A DNA stretch of 64,000 nt from Cellulophaga sp. L1A9 (GCF_009797025.1 NZ_CP047027.1:930001-994000), one strand, 5' to 3'. Positions 36,962 to 46,240 are shown, numbered from the stretch's first letter. Notes: a model not told the origin generated them from the letters alone. Program-made: numbers and translations.

Positions 36962-37612
36962 TTGAAAAAATTAAGAGAACAAACTGATGCTAAAATTGCA
37001 GCAGGAAGAAAAAACAATCCCGAATTCATGAAGGGTGTTGATGCTATTATCAAGAAAGAAAAAGAATTTCAACAAGGTAAAAATGCCCTAAAAATTGGCG
37101 AAAAGGCACCTAATTTTGAATTACCTAATCCTGAGGGAAAAACAATTTCCTTAGCTACTTTACTCGATAAAGGTCCTGTAGTTGTTACTTTTTATCGAGG
37201 TAGTTGGTGTCCGTATTGCAACTTACAACTTAGGGCCTTGCAAGCTAGATTGGATGATATACATACACTGGGAGCCACATTAGTAGCTATTAGTCCAGAA
37301 GTGCCAGATGAGTCCATGTCTACCAATGAAATTAATTCACTAGGATTTAGTGTGCTAACAGACCAAGATGCAACAGTAGCTTCTCACTATGGTGTTGCTT
37401 GGGAAGTTCCTGCTTTTTTAATAGAACATATGGAAGTAGATCGTAAACTGGACTTAAAAAAAATAAACAATGGCAATGGCAGTATACTGCCCATACCAGC
37501 CACCTTTGTCGTAGGAACGAACGGATTAGTGCAATGGAGTTATGTTGATGTGGATTATAGAACACGTGCTGAACCCGAGGAGATTCTTGAAGCCTTAAAA
37601 AAACTGTCTTAA
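36962..37612 (+). CDS. Peroxiredoxin-like AhpC/TSA protein
   Basis: A TTG start at 36962 begins LKKLREQTDAKIAAGRK. The 216-residue protein has a helical N-terminal arm (1-40) and then a thioredoxin fold. The active site is FYRGSWCPYCNLQLRAL, with a CxxC rather than the single peroxidatic Cys. It probably reduces organic peroxides with a thiol partner. Confidence 0.85.
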   Translation: MKKLREQTDAKIAAGRKNNPEFMKGVDAIIKKEKEFQQGKNALKIGEKAPNFELPNPEGKTISLATLLDKGPVVVTFYRGSWCPYCNLQLRALQARLDDIHTLGATLVAISPEVPDESMSTNEINSLGFSVLTDQDATVASHYGVAWEVPAFLIEHMEVDRKLDLKKINNGNGSILPIPATFVVGTNGLVQWSYVDVDYRTRAEPEEILEALKKLS

Positions 37613-37643
37613 GTGCTCTTATCCCTCTTGTAAGTACCTCAGC

Positions 37644-38234
37644 TGTCAGTTCGAGTGGCGATTGAAGAGTGCAACGAAACAAACGTTGTATCGAGAACTT
37701 TTAGGAACACGGAAAACTTCTCGATACTATTATTCTTCCACTAACGCTCCAAAATAATTCACTCGAAGTGACATTTCTCTTGTAAGCACTCCTAATGTCA
37801 GTTGGAGTGGCGTTTATGCAGTGCAACGAAGCAAGCGTTGTATCGAGAACTTTTAGGAACACGGAAAACTTCTCGATACTAATTATTCTTCCACTAACGC
37901 TCCAAAATAATTCACTCGAAGTGACAAGCGTTTTGATAAGCCACTCTGCTGTCAGTTTGAGTGGCGATTGAGAAGTGCAACGGAACAAGCGTTTTATCGA
38001 GAACTTTTAGGAACACGGAAAACTTCTCGATACTAATTATTATTCCACTAACGCTCCAAAATAATTCACTCGAAGTGACAAGCGTTTTGATAAGTCACTC
38101 CGATGTCAGTTCGAGTGGCGATTGGGAAGTGCAACGAAGCAAGCGGTGTATCGAGAACTTTTAGGAACATGGAAAACTTCTCGATACTAATTATTCTTCC
38201 ACTAACGCTCCAAAATAATTCACTCGAAGTGACA
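37644..38234. repeat. Four tandem about 130-bp palindromic elements
   Basis: Copies span 37644-37773, 37796-37926, 37950-38080 and 38104-38234, with spacers of about 22-23 bp. Each is bounded by a 14-bp inverted repeat (TGTCAGTTCGAGTG / CACTCGAAGTGACA). Each contains an inner inverted repeat (TATCGAGAAC...AACTTCTCGATA), so each would fold into a long hairpin. The 95-110-aa ORFs predicted across them only read through the repeats. Confidence 0.88.
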
Positions 38235-38253
38235 GTCGTTGATAGAATAAAAA

Positions 38254-38544
38254 TTAATTGAATTTCTTTTTTGCTAGGTTTGGAAGTGCTTCAAAATCAC
38301 CATTAATTAAGGCTTCTTTTTTAGCTTTCGACCACTTCTTTATTTTCTTTTCCGTATCAATAGCTAAAGATGATTCCGTAAATTCACAGTAAAAAACAAG
38401 ATGCACAGGTCTTCTAGAAAACGTATAACTATCATGATGCTTGCCTGAATCATGTTCAGCTAATCTTGAATGTAAATCTGAAGTAAAACCTGTATAATAC
38501 GTTTTATCAAAACATTTCAAAATATAAACGTAATAGGTTTTCAT
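38254..38544 (-). CDS. Small GIY-YIG endonuclease-like protein
   Basis: The 96-residue protein is a minimal GIY-YIG domain: YYVYILKCFDKTYYTGFTSD at the N-terminus, then RLAEHDSG and KKIKKWSKAKKEALI. This is the URI-type family of stand-alone nucleases, often annotated as UvrC-like. It sits between the last full palindromic element (ending 38234) and a partial one (38573), 20-30 bp away on each side. Confidence 0.88.
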   Translation of the reverse strand: MKTYYVYILKCFDKTYYTGFTSDLHSRLAEHDSGKHHDSYTFSRRPVHLVFYCEFTESSLAIDTEKKIKKWSKAKKEALINGDFEALPNLAKKKFN

Positions 38545-38572
38545 ACTATAAAATTACTAAAAGGAAACGAAA

Positions 38573-38630
38573 TGTCAGTTCGAGTGACGATTGAGGAGTG
38601 TAACGAAGCAAACGCTGTATCGAGAACTTT
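38573..38630. repeat. Partial palindromic element beyond the GIY-YIG gene
   Basis: TGTCAGTTCGAGTG and the following sequence up to TATCGAGAACTTTT match the left half of the 130-bp element. The right half is missing. Confidence 0.8.
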
Positions 38631-38668
38631 TGATTAAAGAATAAGAACCCGTTATTAAAATATAAAAA

Positions 38669-39493
38669 ATGAAATCACTTTTTTACCTGCTACTCCTAAC
38701 TCCGTTATTAAGTGCACCATTAGTTGCCCAAGAAATTGTAATGAACGGAATGATACTCGATGCACAAAACCAGGAACCTATAGCCTATGCCAATATCGGA
38801 ATCTTGAATAAAAACCAAGGAACCATTACAAACACACAAGGTAAATTCTCCTTAACAGTCGCAAAACAGTTTAAGAATGATAGTATTACCATAAGTCATA
38901 TAAATTACCATCCTATAAAAATCTTAGCAACAAACTTCTCTAATCAAAAAATTCTTTTGGAGCCTAAAACTACTGAACTCCATGAGGTAATTGTTTCCAA
39001 AGGAAAAATAAAGAATAGAAAAATAGGCGTTAAATCTTACGGCAAACTTTTATCCATGCGTGTTGCATCAAGAGACAACGATATAATAGAGGTTGCCCAA
39101 CGCATCAATATTCCGGACAAGGAAGTTAAAGTGAAAGCAGTTAATTTTAAGGTCTTTAAATCATCAGAAGTTACCGATGTTATAGTAAGAATAAATTTCT
39201 ATACTAATAGGGACAATAAGCCTAGTGAAAAAATAATATTAAAAAGCATAGTGCACGAGCTACCTACAGATAGAGAATCGGGTTGGATCCGAATTGATTT
39301 AAATAAAGACGCTATTTATATCGAACAAGACTTTTTTATCGGAATTGAATTTATACCTAATTTCGAAAATCCAACAATAGTAGATTTAGGTGCTATTTTA
39401 ACAAAAGGCAAAGGATATCGAAGAGAAAGCAGCTTAGGGACCTGGGAAAAACTAAATGGAGCTGCCTCGATTAATGTTGAAGTACAGTATTAA
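38669..39493 (+). CDS. Carboxypeptidase-regulatory-like (CarboxypepD_reg) surface protein
   Basis: The 274-residue protein has a signal peptide (cut near PLVAQ). Residues 22-105 form a CarboxypepD_reg domain (NGMILDAQNQEPIAYANIG, TITNTQGKFSL). A beta-rich remainder follows. Such single-domain proteins are common at the Bacteroidota outer membrane; no barrel follows here. Confidence 0.8.
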   Translation: MKSLFYLLLLTPLLSAPLVAQEIVMNGMILDAQNQEPIAYANIGILNKNQGTITNTQGKFSLTVAKQFKNDSITISHINYHPIKILATNFSNQKILLEPKTTELHEVIVSKGKIKNRKIGVKSYGKLLSMRVASRDNDIIEVAQRINIPDKEVKVKAVNFKVFKSSEVTDVIVRINFYTNRDNKPSEKIILKSIVHELPTDRESGWIRIDLNKDAIYIEQDFFIGIEFIPNFENPTIVDLGAILTKGKGYRRESSLGTWEKLNGAASINVEVQY

Positions 39494-39510
39494 AAATACT
39501 GTACTAACAT

Positions 39511-40020
39511 CTACAATAAACTATTCATATCTGGATTCTCACGTTGCTCCTCTTTCGTAATAATATTTAAATAAACTTCTTCTTTAAAACCAAAAATAGA
39601 GGCTATAATATTACTTGGAAAAGTAGAAACAGCATCATTATAGGTAAGGACAGAATTATTGTAAGCGCGTTGCGATGCAGAAATTTGCTCCGCAAATTCA
39701 TTAATAGAACGCTGCAAATGAATAATAGATTCGTTAGATTTTAATTCTGGATAGTTTTCAAAACTAATAGATAGGTTTCCTAACAATTTTGACAACTCAC
39801 TTTCTAAAGCTACTTTCTCTGAACCTTTTGCAGCACTATAACCACTTCGTAATTGTGCAATTTCTGTATGCACAGAACTTTCATGCGCCATAAATTTTTT
39901 AGCCGTTGCCGCAATATTGGGCAAAGCCTCAAAGCGTTTTTTTAGTTGCACATCTATATTCTGCTTTGAAAATTGAATATGGTTTTTATGCTTAACTATT
40001 CTATTGTATATCCAAATCAT
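39511..40020 (-). CDS. LemA-family protein without the N-terminal membrane segment
   Basis: The 169-residue protein has the LemA core: IYNRIVKHKNHIQFSKQNID, VQLKKRFEALPNIAATAKKF, and YNDAVSTFPSNIIASIFGFK near the end. Normal LemA proteins start with a membrane anchor. Here the frame begins directly at the helix, and an in-frame stop lies 9 bp upstream, so the anchor is lost or the start is atypical. Confidence 0.8.
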   Translation of the reverse strand: MIWIYNRIVKHKNHIQFSKQNIDVQLKKRFEALPNIAATAKKFMAHESSVHTEIAQLRSGYSAAKGSEKVALESELSKLLGNLSISFENYPELKSNESIIHLQRSINEFAEQISASQRAYNNSVLTYNDAVSTFPSNIIASIFGFKEEVYLNIITKEEQRENPDMNSLL

Positions 40021-40195
40021 TGTACATTATTTATATCAAGTAGGTAACGACAGGAATATCGTTTTATTTTTAAGATTACGTTAATACCCTACATACACAA
40101 AACTTTAATTCATGTTCATTCTATTTTAATTGGGTACTTATTGTACACTAAAACGGAGCTATTAAACTTCTTCCTCCTTTTTTTATAAAAAATAC
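40021..40195. other. Intergenic DNA left of the cassette array
   Basis: AT-rich, with no gene, repeat or attI-like site that I can support. No integrase gene lies on either side. Confidence 0.4.
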
Positions 40196-40369
40196 ATTGA
40201 AAACCCTACCATTCAACGATTAAATCAAACATTTTATAGAATAATCACTAAATAATGACCCCTAGTGTGGAAAACCGCAGGCAACTATAGAAAATAGCAG
40301 TTATTTTTATACGAAGTAAGACTTCCCCCACAAATAAAATAATAGTGAACATGCGTATATGCGCTTGTT
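40196..40369 (+). repeat. Class I att element, left-truncated; left end of the cassette array
   Basis: It matches only the right third of the about 600-bp class I element. It keeps the ATTCAACGATTA segment, the TATAG/TATA hairpin and the terminal hairpin ACATGCG-TATATG-CGCTTGT (40349-40368). The first cassette opens with GTTGGCA at 40367. The IS110 relic and left end are absent. Confidence 0.7.
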
Positions 40370-40394
40370 GGCAAAAATTAAATAACTACACAAG

Positions 40395-41312
40395 TTGAGC
40401 ATTAACAAAAAAATATCAGTGACTTCAATATTGGCATTAAAGGATGCTCTAGTAACTATTTACTATCGCAAAAAAGACCTCCGACAATTTATAGAATTAA
40501 CTATTGAGAACACTACAATCATATCAACGATTGATTGGACAGAAAATACAAAATATGAAAGTGTATCCCAATTAATTGACCGCATGGTTAAAAGACAGGA
40601 CATTTATCAAAATGACCTTTTAAAGCTAGTGCAGGAAGTTGGAAACATGAACGATTTCTCTCATTTAGATTATTGGGACAAAGAAAATAAAGGATTAATC
40701 AAAAATGCTAAAGCTGCAGTGGCCAAATTGAGGCAGCAAGCCAAAGGCTATTTTGAAACAATCGATGAACTTAAAAAAACTGAAGAAAGACGAGAATCTA
40801 CAAAAGAAAAATTAAATGATAGCATTGCATATCAACAGAAGCTTGATGAATTGAAAATGCAGTTTTATGAAATTGCTTCTAACACAAATTCACAACAAAA
40901 GGGATTTCAATTCGAAAAATTTTTAAATAAGCTATTTAACTTTTTTGACTTAGACCCTAAATCAGCATTTAAAGTAGTTGGAGAGCAAATTGATGGAGCT
41001 TTTACTTTTGACAACTCAGACTATCTTCTAGAAGCTAAATGGCAAGAAAAGCCAATAATTGCAGCTGATTTGTACACGTTTGGCGGTAAGATTCAAGGTA
41101 AATTAAAGAATACGCTAGGCTTATTCGTATCACTTGGACCTTATTCAACTGAATGCACCGAAACAGGAAGTCCAGTTCTTAAATCAATGATTTTAATGGA
41201 CGGAATGGATTTAATGCAAGTACTTGAAGGCAGAATTCCATTGAATGACATGATTTTAATTAAAAGACGACACGCCTCTCAGACTGGAGAAATTTATTAC
41301 AGAATGAAATAA
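40395..41312 (+). CDS. Mrr-like restriction endonuclease (PD-(D/E)xK)
   Basis: The 305-residue protein starts with TTG (LSINKKISVTSILALKDALV). The N-terminal part is helical (a possible specificity region with a coiled coil at 115-150). The C-terminal nuclease domain contains GEQIDGAFTF...YLLEAKWQEK, which supplies the D and ExK of the Mrr/type IV restriction fold. It may cleave modified or foreign DNA. It is the first gene in the array, paired with 41324-41875. Confidence 0.75.
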   Translation: MSINKKISVTSILALKDALVTIYYRKKDLRQFIELTIENTTIISTIDWTENTKYESVSQLIDRMVKRQDIYQNDLLKLVQEVGNMNDFSHLDYWDKENKGLIKNAKAAVAKLRQQAKGYFETIDELKKTEERRESTKEKLNDSIAYQQKLDELKMQFYEIASNTNSQQKGFQFEKFLNKLFNFFDLDPKSAFKVVGEQIDGAFTFDNSDYLLEAKWQEKPIIAADLYTFGGKIQGKLKNTLGLFVSLGPYSTECTETGSPVLKSMILMDGMDLMQVLEGRIPLNDMILIKRRHASQTGEIYYRMK

Positions 41313-41323
41313 AACAAATAATT

Positions 41324-41875
41324 ATGAAAACAACAATAAGCGTTCTATCTGTAAACGAGATGAAAATAATTAAGCAAGTAAATCTCGTCATTCAAAACCG
41401 AAATAAAATTGATATTACGGCAGGTATTATCCTTTATGAGCGTGAGTTTTCAGAGACTTATACATTCGAAGAAAAAAAGAAGGATGAAAAAGACTTTTTT
41501 CACTTTAGTACTTATCCTAAACAAGAGGACTATCCAAATGATCACTTAGACTCATTGATTCTTGAAACTATCAAAACAGATTTTCCTAAAGCACAATTTA
41601 AGAGTAACCTTTTGTTTTCCTCATCAGATGTTGAGCATTATGATAATCTAACAAAAAGACCTTTTGAGAAAGCTGAGTTGAATTGTATTCCAGACTTTTC
41701 AGGAATTGATTTAAGTCGATTACCAACCACCACTTTTAAGGGCTTTAGAAAAGAAATCAATATTTATGTTGATGGTTCATCAGAGGTGATTAAAAACAGA
41801 ATATTTAAAGGGTATTGTGATTTTCGAAATCATGAACAGATATATGATAGATTGGATGCAATAAAATTCCTCTGA
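41324..41875 (+). CDS. Hypothetical protein paired with the Mrr-like nuclease
   Basis: The 183-residue protein has no signal or TM and is beta-rich. It is 11 bp downstream of the nuclease gene in the same cassette. No family was recognised; a partner or regulator role is possible only from context. Confidence 0.6.
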   Translation: MKTTISVLSVNEMKIIKQVNLVIQNRNKIDITAGIILYEREFSETYTFEEKKKDEKDFFHFSTYPKQEDYPNDHLDSLILETIKTDFPKAQFKSNLLFSSSDVEHYDNLTKRPFEKAELNCIPDFSGIDLSRLPTTTFKGFRKEINIYVDGSSEVIKNRIFKGYCDFRNHEQIYDRLDAIKFL

Positions 41876-41887
41876 AATAAAAAACGA

Positions 41888-42080
41888 AATGCCAACACGG
41901 TATATAGCAAATAAGGCGCTCGATGGTTTCCGAAAGTTAAGTGCTATTTACAAACACCGCCAAATCGTTGATTTGGCTTTTAAGAATGAATAAATTAAAA
42001 ACAAAATACAACGCTTTGGCTCAGTGCAAACTTGAAAGTTCATCGCTTTCTACTGCCCTACTTGCCATATACTAATCGTT
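41888..42080 (+). repeat. Class II att-like element 1
   Basis: It opens with AATGCCAAC, then ACGGTATATAGC, and closes with GCCATATACTAATC before GTTGTGCGT (42078). TGCCAAC pairs with GTTGGCA of its own cassette (40367). The inner arms GTATAT/ATATAC pair, and a GCCAAAT...ATTTGGC hairpin lies inside. It shares long stretches with the element at 54844. Confidence 0.7.
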
Positions 42081-42099
42081 GTGCGTAATTTATGAATCT

Positions 42100-42540
42100 A
42101 TGACAAAATTTGAATTAACATCAATAGTTATTGCTTCAATTTCCATTGGAATAAGTCTTTTGGCTGTGTTTCTTTCTGGTAAAGCTAATAATACAAACAA
42201 GAATATGTTTAGAAGACAAGGTGTAATTGACTTACATATGGCTTGGCAAGGGATAAATGAGATTGATAAAAACAAATTGATTGGACCTGATATAGTTAAA
42301 GCAGTCAATGCTCTTTCTTTAACCGCTTCGCTATGGAATCACGATGTGATTGAAAAAAGTATTCTATACCAAACTTACTGGAACTCATATCGAGACCTTT
42401 ACGATACCTTAATTATTATAAATGAATTAGTTCCAGGACATAAAAAAACTTGTAGAAGTCTAATGACAAATGAAATAACAAAAGCGTATGAAGGAATGAA
42501 AAACGCTGATTTAAATACTGTATCTCAAACAAACTTATAA
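42100..42540 (+). CDS. DUF4760-like small membrane-anchored protein
   Basis: The ATG at 42100 (MTKFELTSIVIASISIGISL) is preferred; the longer ORF starts inside the att element. The 146-residue protein has one N-terminal TM and a helical cytosolic domain with aromatic residues (SILYQTYWNSYRDLYDTLII). It resembles phage-associated small anchored proteins but was not firmly recognised. Confidence 0.6.
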   Translation: MTKFELTSIVIASISIGISLLAVFLSGKANNTNKNMFRRQGVIDLHMAWQGINEIDKNKLIGPDIVKAVNALSLTASLWNHDVIEKSILYQTYWNSYRDLYDTLIIINELVPGHKKTCRSLMTNEITKAYEGMKNADLNTVSQTNL

Positions 42541-42541
42541 A

Positions 42542-42742
42542 ATGAATGAACACGAAATTTATCTAAAGATCAAAGAAGCAATAACAGCAATAGAGCTTTA
42601 TCAAAAAAATCTAAATGAGGGAAAAAAAGGAATTTGGACAACGCAAATAAATGAAGGACTTGTAACTCTAACCGAAAAACGACATATGCTAGCTTCTTCT
42701 GGAGATACTTGTCCTAGATGTGGAGGAAGTGGAAGAGCGTAA
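42542..42742 (+). CDS. Small protein with one zinc knuckle
   Basis: The 66-residue protein has a helical N-terminus and a single CPRCGGSG zinc-binding or DnaJ-like motif at the C-terminus. It starts 1 bp after the previous stop, in the same cassette. Confidence 0.6.
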   Translation: MNEHEIYLKIKEAITAIELYQKNLNEGKKGIWTTQINEGLVTLTEKRHMLASSGDTCPRCGGSGRA

Positions 42743-42748
42743 AAAACT

Positions 42749-42950
42749 ACACACAACAACGCACACTTCTCATAGCTAGGTAATTAATTCATAGTTATGG
42801 CATATTTTCCAAGTCACCAAATTTTTAAATTTGATAGATTTAAAATAAAAAGATAATTAGCAAAATTTAAAAATTCAGCTTGTGCTTATCCGAAACGAAA
42901 GTGCTTATTTTCAGCACTATATTTCATTTACAAGACTGTTAGCCACAACC
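42749..42950 (+). repeat. att-like element closing the second cassette
   Basis: It opens with ACACACAAC, which pairs at 8 of 9 positions with the cassette start GTTGTGCGT (42078). It closes before GTTAGCCAC (42948). The inner part contains AAACGAAAGTGCTTAT, also present in the IIb elements. Confidence 0.65.
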
Positions 42951-42964
42951 TAAAAAAATACAGA

Positions 42965-44821
42965 GTGCATTTAAAATCAATCCAAATTAAAAACTTTAAA
43001 GGCTTTAAAAACCTTTCTTTTGAATGTAACCAAAACTTCAATGTTGTAATTGGCGAGAATAATATAGGAAAAAGTACAATATTTGAAGCACTCTTAATAT
43101 GGGAAAGTTGTTTTAATCGAATAATAAATTCAAAAAAGACAAACTTTTATAAAGCAGATGGTGGAAATACTTATATCCCGTTTGGAGATTTAACATTTAT
43201 TAGATTAATAAACGACACCGATTTATTCTTTGAGGCACCAAACCAAGCAAGAATAACAGTAAATATAAAAGATAAGGAAAATGTATTCGCATTAACTTTC
43301 GAATTAAGTAAACCTAAATCAATTAGTAATTCGTATTTGAGGTTTAAAACAGTAAACCATAAAGAATTTGAAAAATTTGCACTATTTTTAAAACAGCAAC
43401 AAATTAAACTTGACGAAGCTATCTTTATTTATCAAACCAAACCTGTTTCTAACATATTAAATAAAGAACCTTTTATGAACTCTGGTCAAGTTCTAAAGAA
43501 GATTTCAATTGGTAAATCTGGTGAAGTTTTACGAAACAAAATAATCAAAAAAAAAGCTGTTAATCGCACAAATTTAGAAAATCAAATATCAAAAGTTTTA
43601 GACCAAAAAATTAATTTCCAATGTAATAATGAAAAGAGGTTTCAAAAAGATGAATATATTGATTTAAAAGTTTCTAATGGAATTAAAAGTTTAGATATTC
43701 ATTTACAAGGAAGTGGCTTTTTACAAGTAGCAGAGATTTTCTCAACAATTGATTATCTTGAAAATGCAATGAATATATTACTCATTGATGAACCAGACTC
43801 ACATATTCACGCTAAATTACAAAGAAAACTTCTTCAAGAATTAAGACTAATTAATAACACCCAAATATTTGTAATATCTCACAACGACACTTTTGTTAGC
43901 GAACTAAATCCTGATGAATTATTTTATCTGAACAACGAAAGTAAAAATGAGGGTTCTATAAAAAAATTAGACCTAAAAAACTTTGACAAAATAAAAAAAG
44001 AATTAGGAGGTATAATTGTAGCTCTAGACAAACTTAATTACACTCATAAAGTTTGTTTTGTAGAAGGAGATGACGATATAGAATACATCAATCGTCTATT
44101 AAAAAAACACCTGAAAATAGAACCTGAAAATCTTCCAAAAAAAGAAGTCGTATTCTACCATCTTAGAGGCAAAGATTTTTTGTTAAAAAAAATAGATCAT
44201 AATAAGAGACTCTTGAGTCAACTTTTTAAAGACAAGAGTTATGCTGTAATTTATGATAAAGATTTCTCTACAGAAGATTCCTGCACTGATTTTAATGTTG
44301 AAATTTCAAGAAAATTAGGAAATAATTCAAATGTTTATACCCACAATGGTTATTGCATTGAGTCTACAATATTTTCAGATTTAGAAAAATTATGTGAGTT
44401 TTTATCTAATTGGAGTGGAATATCTAAACTAAGAGTACATTTCTTTATTGAAGAATTCTTTTCTAATATTAATAATGACTTTGGTGTTCATACGTCAAAA
44501 TATTATAAAGATTTTGAAATAAAATTTAAAGGTCAGAAAAAAGAATCAAGGCCAGAACTTAACACAGTTGATTTTAATGACTTTTTAGGAAACGCATTGG
44601 AACTCGGAAAATCTCATTATTTATTTAATAAAGCTTTAATATCTGATTTCTATAAGAACTTTAAAAATCATTTCTATACAATAGATAAAGATTTACTATC
44701 AAAAACAAGTGAAGATTTATCCTCAGAATTATTCAACTCATATATTGAAAACATTTCAAATTCAAGAGATTTTATTGATTGTAACAAAAATTTATTAAGA
44801 ATAATATATGAAATTGATTAA
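42965..44821 (+). CDS. OLD-family ATP-dependent nuclease (ABC ATPase plus TOPRIM)
   Basis: The 618-residue protein starts with GTG. The N-terminal ABC-type ATPase has Walker A GENNIGKST (about 31-39), Walker B LLIDEPDSHIHAKL and an H-loop VISHNDT. The C-terminal TOPRIM nuclease has VEGDDDIEYI and the acidic YDKDFS. OLD nucleases act in phage defence alone or with partners (as in Gabija or PARIS). No helicase or second gene is in this cassette, so it would be a single-gene (class 1-type) system. Confidence 0.85.
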   Translation: MHLKSIQIKNFKGFKNLSFECNQNFNVVIGENNIGKSTIFEALLIWESCFNRIINSKKTNFYKADGGNTYIPFGDLTFIRLINDTDLFFEAPNQARITVNIKDKENVFALTFELSKPKSISNSYLRFKTVNHKEFEKFALFLKQQQIKLDEAIFIYQTKPVSNILNKEPFMNSGQVLKKISIGKSGEVLRNKIIKKKAVNRTNLENQISKVLDQKINFQCNNEKRFQKDEYIDLKVSNGIKSLDIHLQGSGFLQVAEIFSTIDYLENAMNILLIDEPDSHIHAKLQRKLLQELRLINNTQIFVISHNDTFVSELNPDELFYLNNESKNEGSIKKLDLKNFDKIKKELGGIIVALDKLNYTHKVCFVEGDDDIEYINRLLKKHLKIEPENLPKKEVVFYHLRGKDFLLKKIDHNKRLLSQLFKDKSYAVIYDKDFSTEDSCTDFNVEISRKLGNNSNVYTHNGYCIESTIFSDLEKLCEFLSNWSGISKLRVHFFIEEFFSNINNDFGVHTSKYYKDFEIKFKGQKKESRPELNTVDFNDFLGNALELGKSHYLFNKALISDFYKNFKNHFYTIDKDLLSKTSEDLSSELFNSYIENISNSRDFIDCNKNLLRIIYEID

Positions 44822-44829
44822 AAAAGGCA

Positions 44830-44860
44830 GTGACCAACAAAGAACTGAGCTAAAAAACAA
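44830..44860 (+). repeat. Class I att element, truncated to its left end
   Basis: GTGACCAAC (44830-44838) pairs at 7 of 9 positions with the start GTTAGCCAC (42948). It is followed by the class I start AAAGAACTGAGCTAAAAAAC. The rest of the element is missing, and unrelated AT-rich sequence continues to 45000. Confidence 0.6.
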
Positions 44861-45000
44861 ATATTACATTCTTTTTTAAACAATGAGGCGGAAAAAATAA
44901 AAAGAAAAACAGTAGAATTCTTAATGGGAGAACATACGATGAAATGCCTGAAATTGAATTGCAATATAGCGTTTGAAAAAAACTAAAAATTCTATTAACG

Positions 45001-45270
45001 ATGATAAAAAACGAAGGTAAATATTTAGAATGGATAGAAAGAAATGGAGTTGGTAAGAATGATTATGTTGCTTCTTCAACAAAATCATACATTTCCTATT
45101 TAAATACAGTCTCAAAATTAATCGGTGAAGATATTTCCGAAAAGAATCTTTACAATGAAAACTGTGTTATTGAAATAGCAGATAGACTAAATGGATTGAG
45201 AAGTGAAAAATCAATTTCAAATTATAAGTCAGCTTTAAGACAATACGCTACAATGGTAAAAAACACCTAA
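45001..45270 (+). CDS. Short helical protein, possible truncated nuclease N-terminal domain
   Basis: The 89-residue helical protein (YISYLNTVSKLIGEDISEK, SISNYKSALRQYATMV) resembles the SAM-like N-terminal domain found before HNH or restriction domains. No catalytic part follows, so it may be a fragment. Confidence 0.5.
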   Translation: MIKNEGKYLEWIERNGVGKNDYVASSTKSYISYLNTVSKLIGEDISEKNLYNENCVIEIADRLNGLRSEKSISNYKSALRQYATMVKNT

Positions 45271-45311
45271 CGGAATAAACTAAGTTGCCTACAAACTAAA
45301 AAACATTGCGA

Positions 45312-45761
45312 ATGAATTACAAATTATGCCAATCAGAACTCAAAGAAATGCTGGAAAAAGCAGAAGACGAATTATTCAACTCAAAAAGGATTAAATTCAA
45401 AAAGTGTAAAGATTGGCGGAAAGATAATGTGCCGAGCGAAGCTGGAGTTTATGCGATTTTCGAAAATGACAATGACTTAATTTATATTGGGGAAAGCGGA
45501 AATTTAAAGGATAGAATGAATGAGATAAATAGAACTGTTAACCATTCGTTTAGAAAGCAATTCGGGCATTTAAGATACAACGGAATTAAATCAAGAAAGA
45601 AGTTCACGGACGATATTGAAACCCTTTTAGATGACTATTTTTCAGAAAATCTTTTTGTTTCATTATTACCAGTAAATTTTGGGCGCTTAGAAATCGAAAC
45701 TTATTTAATAAGTAAGTATCAAGATAAAGTAATTAATTCAGTTAAAAAAAGAAAACAATGA
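45312..45761 (+). CDS. GIY-YIG nuclease-domain protein
   Basis: The 149-residue protein uses ATG 45312 (MNYKLCQSELKEMLEKAEDE). After a helical arm come GVYAIFENDNDLIYIGESGN and LKDRMNEI, the GIY-YIG core, with Glu at the end (NFGRLEIETYLI) as the metal ligand. The stop overlaps the next start by 4 bp (ATGA), so the two genes are a coupled pair. Confidence 0.8.
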   Translation: MNYKLCQSELKEMLEKAEDELFNSKRIKFKKCKDWRKDNVPSEAGVYAIFENDNDLIYIGESGNLKDRMNEINRTVNHSFRKQFGHLRYNGIKSRKKFTDDIETLLDDYFSENLFVSLLPVNFGRLEIETYLISKYQDKVINSVKKRKQ

Positions 45762-46234
45762 ATAGTCTATTAATCGGGGGAGCTCAAAATACCGGAAAAA
45801 GTCAAGCAATTTATAGAATTGCAAACACATTGCTCACCAAAGGATTTAAAATTATCGCAGGTTCAATTCCTGCAACTTTCAAAGATTTTCTGGTGGTCTT
45901 GAAAGGAAAAGATAATAGTGGAAAAGAGGTTACTGTAATAATCAATTCAGCCACAGACACAGAAGATATTATTAAAGACTTTAAAAATTTATTTGATATA
46001 AACGGCATTTATGATATTCTTATCTCTTCAGTTCGAGATGACGATTATTACCCAAGAAAAGAGTTTTTTAAGATTATGAAATTGAATGGACAAGATGAAT
46101 TCATTTTAGAGATCCCTTTCGCAAAAATTACAAGAATCAAAAAATATAGAGCGAAACCGCTAAAGTGGTTCGCTGATAATATGGATACTTTAATACATCA
46201 CACTTTAAAGAATAATCCATTCAATATCGGATAA
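45758..46234 (+). CDS. P-loop NTPase partner of the GIY-YIG protein
   Basis: The 158-residue protein has Walker A GGAQNTGKS at residues 7-15 and a downstream Asp-rich strand (VTVIINSATDTEDIIKDF) in place of a clear Walker B. Small size and coupling to a nuclease suggest a two-gene defence or mobile module. No family was recognised. Confidence 0.65.
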   Translation: MNSLLIGGAQNTGKSQAIYRIANTLLTKGFKIIAGSIPATFKDFLVVLKGKDNSGKEVTVIINSATDTEDIIKDFKNLFDINGIYDILISSVRDDDYYPRKEFFKIMKLNGQDEFILEIPFAKITRIKKYRAKPLKWFADNMDTLIHHTLKNNPFNIG

Positions 46235-46240
46235 AACCCA

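Noticed and set aside
37347..38164. ORFs of 67-111 codons reading through the 130-bp palindromic repeats on both strands
   Set aside because: They consist of translated repeat sequence or lie antisense to the peroxiredoxin gene, and have no independent start signals or domain content.
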